From Heterobilharzia americana (taxonomy: Eukaryota > Platyhelminthes > Trematoda > Strigeidida > Schistosomatidae): a stretch of DNA of 64,000 nucleotides. Below the pieces are notes generated by a model. It did not search any database. It saw nothing but the letters and a program-made list of their open reading frames with translations, and was not told the origin of the DNA. Positions 57,296-64,000 of the stretch are shown in pieces. Position 1 is the stretch's first letter. Each line of letters opens with the position of its first letter. Location of the stretch: the NCBI GenBank assembly GCA_944470555.2, contig OX104127.1, forward strand, positions 47,420,934 to 47,484,933, written 5' to 3'. A program made the translations under genes and the position numbers.

Positions 57296-57900
57296 CTGAA
57301 ATAATCAGTATTTAAGTGAGAACAATTGTTAAGCATTATCTCATTTCCTGTGCATGAAATCGGTTGTTTCCTTTTTAGGAATTATGGGGCGTCGTGGACA
57401 AGAATCCCAGTTGTTTATGCAGATGGATCAGATGACTGAAGCAATATACGGAGGATGGGCAAAAGACTTTGTCCTCTGTTGGAAGAGATCAAAGGCATCA
57501 AATTGTGTGATTCGTCGTGTAGGTGGATTATGTACACGAGAGGTGGCAAGTATGTGAGAGATTGATCAGGTGCAAGGTCAGTGCTGGAATCAAGTCGGAA
57601 AATCAGTTGGTTTAGACAAGTACTACTAGACAGAGACAAAACAGTGTCTTTTCAATTAAATTGTTTTGAAAGATTAAACAAGGAGAAAATTATCGAAAAA
57701 TAATCTAGGAGGGTAATGTTCCTTCAAAAATGAAACATACAAAAAAGTTCAATAACTATAAACTACCAACCAATTCCATTTAGTACTTAACAGAAAACGA
57801 ATTGGAGGATGCGAATACCACAAAATCTTAGGCCCATTTATTAAAGAATAGTGAGTCATCACCTCGAAAAGAATACGGTTATCAATCCCAAATAAGAAAT
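57296..57900. other. No gene recognised
   Basis: The frame 57354-57557 (67 codons, plus) and its antisense have no recognised motif. Confidence 0.4.
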
Positions 57901-58310
57901 AAAATAAATTATTATTATGCTATTTCACCCTTGGATTCCTAACGGAACACAGGGCTTCAGTAGCACGTCTCCATTGCACTCTGTTCTCTGAAATCTTTTT
58001 AACCTTCCTCCACGACTGCCCAGAAGCTTTCATTTCTTCCTCATATCATCTCCTCCATGTCACCCTCGCCTCAGACACCCAACTCGCCGTTTCCCATTTG
58101 GGGTCCACTCGAGAACCTGGCCTGACGCGTGATGTCCCCGAACGGTCTTCTCAGTGTATGCCCAATCCATCTCCACTCTCTTCTTCATATTTGTTGGGTG
58201 ATGGGTTGTTGGTTGGTTGGTTGCCGCCAACCAGAGTTCCTTGTTGCTTATTCTTTCTGGCCATCTAATCTTCAGTAACGAGTGTAGGCAGTTGTCGATA
58301 TCTGCAGTTT

Positions 58311-59785
58311 GTTGGAAATGCCTATCGTAATGTGACAAGTCTCTGAACCATATAGAAGCACTGACTTGATTGAATTACTGTTGAAAATCCTAATCTTGTT
58401 CACGCTTTATGCTAAGTGCAGTAGATCTCCACACTGGTTTCAGGTTAATGAACGCCTGTCTTTCCTATCCTGGCCTTGACGTCTTCATCTGTGCCACCTG
58501 TAGTTGAAACGTTGCTGCCTAAGTGGCTGAAATAGACTACTTCCTTTAGGTTTCTCCTGTTAGTGGTGATTGGTGCTTGTTGTTGGTTGGGTATCTTCAC
58601 CACCTCTGTCTTCTCTACGTTCACTTGAAGTCCCGTCTTCACTGCTCTGCCTCTTCTGTCAACTTGTTGGATTTCGCCTGTACATCTTCGAGTTTGTGCG
58701 ACATTAGACACGAGTCATCGGCGAAATCCAAATCTTCTAGGATCTTTTCCCCGGTCCAGCGTATCCCCCTCTTCTCACTCCTCACGGTTTGTTGCATGGA
58801 CCAGTCCAGTCCACTACAATCATGAATATCATGGGTGATAGAAGGCAGCCTTGTCTTACTCCTGTCTTCACTTCAAAGTCATGACTGAGCTTTCCATTGT
58901 GGATCACTTGGTGTGTGGCGTTTTCATATAGCTGTTGAATGAGGTTGATAAAGATTAGTGGGCACTCCGTAGTGTTGAAGCAACTGCCAAATTACTTCTG
59001 GGTGGAGGCTGTCGAAGGTCTTTTCAAAGTCGATGAAGTTGAGGTAGAGAGCTGACTGCCATTCTATGCTCTGTTCTATGTTGATGCGTACCGTTAACTA
59101 GCGTTCACTAGTTACTAGCCGGTCTTAAGCCTGGATAAAGAGGGAAGATTGGGCATGGGGCTAGCAACCCTACCCCGTGAAACCAATCCAATCGCTAAAG
59201 AAGCCGATTGTGGGCTACCATTATTACTAGAAAATCAATTTTTTCGTTGTAATTATCAGATCATGATCCGACTAGTTGCTTTTTTTCACACTCTAAACAT
59301 TACTTTTCCCTTAGATTTCCACAATGAGCTCAGAATGGATTATAAACTATTCACAACTCCTGTCTGTATAGATTAGGTACCAAGAATTTTAGATGCTAGA
59401 AGAGGCCAATTTAAAAGTAAAAGAAAAGGTTGCTTATTAGAAAGTATATTGTAGATGACCAAGAGGTAATGAATAAGTATAACAAGTAAAGTGAAGACTA
59501 AAGAAAGAATGTGCTAAAGTAGTGTAAATGCTAGGTCAGCTGAATGAAAGGATGATAAGTCGGTGGTCAGCGACTCCTCCTTTGTGTTATTGATAGATCA
59601 TCCATGCTTCAATGTTGCACCACTAGCAAGTGATCTGTACGACAGTAAAAAAAGAGCATAAATTAGCACTCAAATCCTCTGGCTACTTTAATGATGTATT
59701 TTCCTAACTTTTGTTGAAAGTGTAGGTAAATTAAGGCAAGCAGGTTGTATCTCGTAAAAGCTTAAATAAAACATTTCTTAATATG
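58311..59785 (-). repeat. Large inverted repeat, left arm
   Basis: Reverse complement of 62526-64000. Paired coordinates sum to 122311 at every point checked (59785/62526, 59341/62970, 58311/64000), so no net indel in 1475 bp. One substitution was noticed (63220 C against G in the other copies). Confidence 0.95.
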
Positions 59786-59795
59786 ATTTCTACCA
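59097..59795 (+). other. Insert inside RTE-A copy B
   Basis: In plus orientation it begins with the RTE-A 5' leader (59100-59205: 'actagttactagccggtctt', 'gggctagcaaccctaccccg') and continues with about 580 bases not matched elsewhere except in copies A (part) and C. Its nature is unknown; possibly a rearranged RTE-A 5' end plus captured host sequence. Confidence 0.6.
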
Positions 59796-60274
59796 TTTGA
59801 ATCCAGCGCAGTGTTTAGCCTCTCCAGGATGATGCAGCTTGGTATTTTGCTCGGAGTCGACTGGAGCGTGATTTCGCGCCAATTCTTGGAAAGACTTAGG
59901 TCTCCCTTCTTTGGGACTTTGACAAGGTAACCCTTCTTCCAATCGCCAGGTACCTTCCCTTCCTTCCAGACTTTCAGCAATAGCGGCGTGAGCATGTCTG
60001 CTGTTGTTCCCGCATCTGTTGTTAGTGCTTCTGGCGGAATTGCATCTGGTTCTGCTGCTTCCCCGCATTTCAGTAGCTTTATGGTGCTCAGGACGTCTAC
60101 TTTCGTTGGAGGATTTATGTTCACTTGTAGTTCAGCGCCTGCAGGTGGCACTTCTGGACGAAGTGCAGGTGGTGGTCGATTCAAGAGTTTTTTCAAGTGG
60201 TCAGCCCATCGTTTCGTTTCTTTCTCGTCTCCAGGTACTAAGTTTCCTTCCTTAACTGCTTTCATTTTTATTTC

Positions 60275-60355
60275 TCAACTTGGTGCGCTGATATGATGTG
60301 GTCACCTTAGGCTGTTTAGCGGTAACGCCAGGTCCCATGTTGATGCTGACTGACA
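60275..60355 (+). mobile_element. RTE-B 3' terminus, short
   Basis: 'gtgcgctgatatgatgtggt' and 'ggtcccatgttgatgctgac' match the end of the full RTE-B (19560-19630). It abuts the truncated RTE-A copy. Confidence 0.6.
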
Positions 60356-61074
60356 ATGCTCAATCTTTACCTTTATACGAAGTGTCCCTGTGAATGGTAT
60401 ATTATGATTTTCTGTTGGTCGCTTAAGAGGATTAGTCTATTTGAAGATTTGAATAGCTAACTACTTTTTTCTCGCCACTACCCGGTTCTCGTGTGACCAT
60501 TAATGCCTGGTTTTGATTCCCTGTGTTACTCATATGATAAATTGCGCTGGTCTTTTTATCCAATAAGTAATTATAAATCAGATCAGGGTTATATAAAATG
60601 TCGCTGACCTCATAGACGCGTTTGTTTACTTGGTTATTGTGAATTCATTGCCAACATAGTGAAACTAATGTCTAACGCAAATCAAAACTATGGTTTAGTA
60701 TACATAACAGACATTGGACGGTTAAAATTTTATTTATGGATTTCCATCCTTTCACTGAAAATCTACGTCTAATTCCAACGCTGATCAACTGGTGGATTTA
60801 CAAGAAGAAAGAATAAAAAAGAGAGATTTGTAATACCTTATTTCGACCTTTTGTCCCATGAGTGATTTTATTCATTGACATCCGCTATATTATCTGTTTT
60901 GCTGATTACCTTTGGTGTATCTACATTTACCTGTTTTTGTACGCTGTTGTCAGGTCGGTATATAAAAGTGGGCTTGAAAAAAAGTATCTTTCCCCTCAGT
61001 CTGACCAGCTTAGTCACTAAGCTGCGTTCTAAAATATGTCGAGATGACTAGATTTCTGGCTAATCCAGTGCATG
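60356..61074. other. No gene recognised
   Basis: Part of the spacer between the large inverted-repeat arms. Nothing recognised. Confidence 0.45.
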
Positions 61075-61225
61075 CGTTTGAGACTAGGCGTTAGCCTATT
61101 TGGTCCAGGAAACGACATCAAGCGTTAGGTCAGGGGCTTAAACCCAACTTCGCTACCAAGATCTTGGCAACTAAGTAGTTCAATTAGCCCTCATTCAATG
61201 GGCGTGACACAGTGCCGACTGCGTG
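61075..61225 (+). repeat. tRNA-like SINE (third type), diverged
   Basis: Box B-like 'caggggcttaaacccaactt', then 'gatcttggcaactaagtagt' and 'ttagccctcattcaatgggc'; compare 42590-42660. Confidence 0.4.
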
Positions 61226-61259
61226 AACGTGCATGTAGTTTCTGAGTAGATTTCGAATC

Positions 61260-61620
61260 CATTCTAAGATTGATTACTTTTGCTCGAGAAACCTCGGCTT
61301 AGCAACAGAAGAATGGGTCACATCCAATAGTGCAAAAGCACCTGTGGATATAGCATTTATCGATTTCAGTAAGGCTCTTGATAATGTTTTCCGCTCTAGA
61401 CTTCTAGGGAAGCTGGAAAGCTTTAGAATTAATAAAAGAGAGATTCGGTTATGAACATTCCTAGTGTAGGAGATAGGGTTAAACGAAGTATTATAATGGT
61501 GAGAACCAGTTCAGAGTAGCATTTCTCAAGATACAACTTCAGGCATTCTTAACTTCTTACTACATATAAAAGGTAAGTCGTTATAACCTATGTTTGCAGC
61601 CGATGTTAAACTTCCAGTCA
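61260..61620 (+). mobile_element. CR1/Jockey-type LINE RT fragment
   Basis: The plus frame reads 'APVDIAFIDFSKALDNVFRS' then 'RLLGKLESFRINKREIRL', a CR1/Jockey-clade RT motif A region. Further on 'MFAADVKLPVS' (near 61590) corresponds to motif C (FADDVKL) with D changed to A. Frameshifted and short. Confidence 0.6.
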
Positions 61621-61624
61621 GTTA

Positions 61625-61975
61625 TCACAAACGTGGGACCTAGGATTACCGTGCAATGGTCCAAGTTACCACACCTAATATCAACCCATCAATGTAGGAG
61701 GCAACGTAATGAAAGATAAAGAAGTAAGGCCGGAAATAGTCAAATGTAGTGGGAATTCGTTGAGAAGACAGGAAGGGACAAAATAATGATGGAATTCAGC
61801 ATAACGATTAAGATGAGGATGTGTAGATGCATCTGTGCCACTGAGATCGATTCTGAGTCATATCATCTAGAGTGTGCAACCACTGATCTCGGTTATCACG
61901 CAGGCACCAACGGGGAAATCTACATTCCCCTAAACCGCTGAGACCAACAGTCAGAGGTTTCACCAACTCATACCA
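61625..61975 (-). mobile_element. RTE-B 3'-end fragment
   Basis: Minus strand: 'GLSGLGECRFPRWCLRDNRD', 'MTQNRSQWHRCIYTSSS' and a stop, then the 3' region with 'gtgtggtaacttggaccatt'. Matches 19305-19620. Confidence 0.75.
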
Positions 61976-61984
61976 TGTTTTGGT

Positions 61985-62060
61985 TTGGAGCTACGTTCGA
62001 GTCCATCATCCACTAATTAGAAAGCGTGCCTAGTCTTATGCACCACAGCTCCACACCCTA
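61985..62060 (-). repeat. tRNA-like SINE (third type), short fragment
   Basis: On the minus strand 'gtgtggagctgtggtgcata' and 'ggactcgaacgtagctcc'; diverged. Confidence 0.35.
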
Positions 62061-62525
62061 AACCTACTAATGCTAATATCATATGACGGGGTAGACGATG
62101 TTAAACTTTGAATGGCTGTAACGGGCTATTTTTACATAAAAAAACTCAATACAATGGTGGAGTGGTGCAGTAGATGGTAACGGCAGTCAGACGTCAGTGA
62201 GAGTGCATCGCTGCATATCAGTCATGACACTGCACATGACCAAGCGATTAATGATAGGCTAATAACCACGGATTCTTAATATAAGGATTTCATTGTCATT
62301 GTAAGTCATGATCCTGAAACCATAGCATACTGTAGATCGTCGGCTGAAAAGGCTTTTTTAAGTCTTACATGGTGTTTGTAAGGGTTTTCACGGATTTGAT
62401 GAAGAAATGTTTACAATATTAAGCAAGACATACACCACACTTCACTAGGAATCTAGGATCCAAGCAGTGTGCCCATGTTCCAAAAGTAAAGCAGATATAG
62501 TCGAATGGATTTAAATAGTAGGGAC
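62061..62525. other. No gene recognised
   Basis: Right end of the inverted-repeat spacer. Nothing recognised. Confidence 0.45.
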
Positions 62526-64000
62526 CATATTAAGAAATGTTTTATTTAAACTTTTACGAGATACAACCTGCTTGCCTTAATTTACCTACACTTTCAACAA
62601 AAGTTAGGAAAATACATCATTAAAGTAGCCAGAGGATTTGAGTGCTAATTTATGCTCTTTTTTTACTGTCGTACAGATCACTTGCTAGTGGTGCAACATT
62701 GAAGCATGGATGATCTATCAATAACACAAAGGAGGAGTCGCTGACCACCGACTTATCATCCTTTCATTCAGCTGACCTAGCATTTACACTACTTTAGCAC
62801 ATTCTTTCTTTAGTCTTCACTTTACTTGTTATACTTATTCATTACCTCTTGGTCATCTACAATATACTTTCTAATAAGCAACCTTTTCTTTTACTTTTAA
62901 ATTGGCCTCTTCTAGCATCTAAAATTCTTGGTACCTAATCTATACAGACAGGAGTTGTGAATAGTTTATAATCCATTCTGAGCTCATTGTGGAAATCTAA
63001 GGGAAAAGTAATGTTTAGAGTGTGAAAAAAAGCAACTAGTCGGATCATGATCTGATAATTACAACGAAAAAATTGATTTTCTAGTAATAATGGTAGCCCA
63101 CAATCGGCTTCTTTAGCGATTGGATTGGTTTCACGGGGTAGGGTTGCTAGCCCCATGCCCAATCTTCCCTCTTTATCCAGGCTTAAGACCGGCTAGTAAC
63201 TAGTGAACGCTAGTTAACGCTACGCATCAACATAGAACAGAGCATAGAATGGCAGTCAGCTCTCTACCTCAACTTCATCGACTTTGAAAAGACCTTCGAC
63301 AGCCTCCACCCAGAAGTAATTTGGCAGTTGCTTCAACACTACGGAGTGCCCACTAATCTTTATCAACCTCATTCAACAGCTATATGAAAACGCCACACAC
63401 CAAGTGATCCACAATGGAAAGCTCAGTCATGACTTTGAAGTGAAGACAGGAGTAAGACAAGGCTGCCTTCTATCACCCATGATATTCATGATTGTAGTGG
63501 ACTGGACTGGTCCATGCAACAAACCGTGAGGAGTGAGAAGAGGGGGATACGCTGGACCGGGGAAAAGATCCTAGAAGATTTGGATTTCGCCGATGACTCG
63601 TGTCTAATGTCGCACAAACTCGAAGATGTACAGGCGAAATCCAACAAGTTGACAGAAGAGGCAGAGCAGTGAAGACGGGACTTCAAGTGAACGTAGAGAA
63701 GACAGAGGTGGTGAAGATACCCAACCAACAACAAGCACCAATCACCACTAACAGGAGAAACCTAAAGGAAGTAGTCTATTTCAGCCACTTAGGCAGCAAC
63801 GTTTCAACTACAGGTGGCACAGATGAAGACGTCAAGGCCAGGATAGGAAAGACAGGCGTTCATTAACCTGAAACCAGTGTGGAGATCTACTGCACTTAGC
63901 ATAAAGCGTGAACAAGATTAGGATTTTCAACAGTAATTCAATCAAGTCAGTGCTTCTATATGGTTCAGAGACTTGTCACATTACGATAGGCATTTCCAAC
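62526..64000 (+). repeat. Large inverted repeat, right arm (RTE-A mosaic copy C)
   Basis: Contains the insert (62526-63214) and then RTE-A RT in plus orientation up to the window edge, so the arm is cut. The sequence equals the reverse complement of 58311-59785, and 62968-64000 is a direct repeat of 49124-50156 (offset 13844). Frames 63162-62935 (minus) and 63600-63866 (plus) are the same as in copies A and B. Confidence 0.95.

Larger units (their letters stand above)
57902..60270 (-). mobile_element. RTE-A copy B, interrupted by a 0.7-kb insert
   Basis: Minus strand: 60265-59796 gives the RT N-terminus ('RWADHLKKLLNRPPPALRP', 'VPKKGDLSLSKNWREITLQS'). An insert follows (59795-59097), then RT from motif A onwards (59096-57930), identical in order to copy A. 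Compared with the uninterrupted copy at 6730-6830, the insert replaces about 48 bases. No clear target-site duplication. Minus frames 58711-58445 and 58338-58060 repeat those of copy A. Confidence 0.8.

Noticed and set aside
1..64000. CRISPR array, bacterial operons, ribosome binding sites or rRNA genes
   Set aside because: The sequence is eukaryotic with spliced genes and retroelements; no regular spacer repeats or rRNA-like sequence was seen.

Overview
The window looks like a gene-poor, repeat-rich, intron-rich chromosome segment from a schistosomatid flatworm (Schistosoma or a close relative). This is inferred from AT-rich sequence, GT-AG introns of several kb, RTE-type non-LTR retrotransposons, Penelope-like elements (PLEs) with GIY-YIG domains, and Smalpha-like SINEs that carry hammerhead ribozyme motifs. 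No database was searched. Nearly every longer open frame belongs to a retroelement.

Two host genes can be recognised, arranged convergently. The plus-strand gene has three 3'-terminal coding exons (22238-22324, 24088-24228, 24992-25249) of a HAD-family 5'-nucleotidase domain protein of the NT5DC2/NT5DC3 type; the exon phases agree and the last exon ends in a natural stop. The minus-strand gene is FAD synthase (FLAD1). Exons at 56535-56730, 44630-44718, 41416-41582, 34170-34594 and 29543-29693 cover the end of the molybdopterin-binding-like domain, the linker, the PP-loop FADS domain and the C-terminus. The exon expected between 34170 and 29693 was not found. The introns are full of retroelements.

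Mobile DNA, left to right. 1-4.1 kb: an RTE-A tail and PLE fragments. 5.5-8.9 kb: a long decayed RTE-A copy on the minus strand. 9.7-12.7 kb: two hammerhead SINEs, a PLE fragment and a tRNA-like SINE. 15696-19641: a full-length RTE-B element with a long intact frame, a (TGA)n tail and a 12-bp target-site duplication; its first 67 bases can be drawn as an HDV-like ribozyme. 22.8-23.5, 27.1-27.8, 31-32.2, 37.7-41.2 and 54.6-55.7 kb: PLE pieces of at least three lineages. 27.8-28.8, 33.1-33.7, 42.4-43.6 and 51.0-53.2 kb: decayed RTE-B copies. 36.7-39.7 kb: tRNA-like and hammerhead SINEs.

The right end has a notable duplication. An RTE-A fragment joined to an inverted piece of its own 5' leader occurs three times (49124-50530 plus, 57937-59785 minus, 62526-64000 plus) with the same internal junction and almost no divergence. 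The last two copies form a large inverted repeat with arms of at least 1475 bp. The first two flank a FLAD1 exon in inverted orientation.
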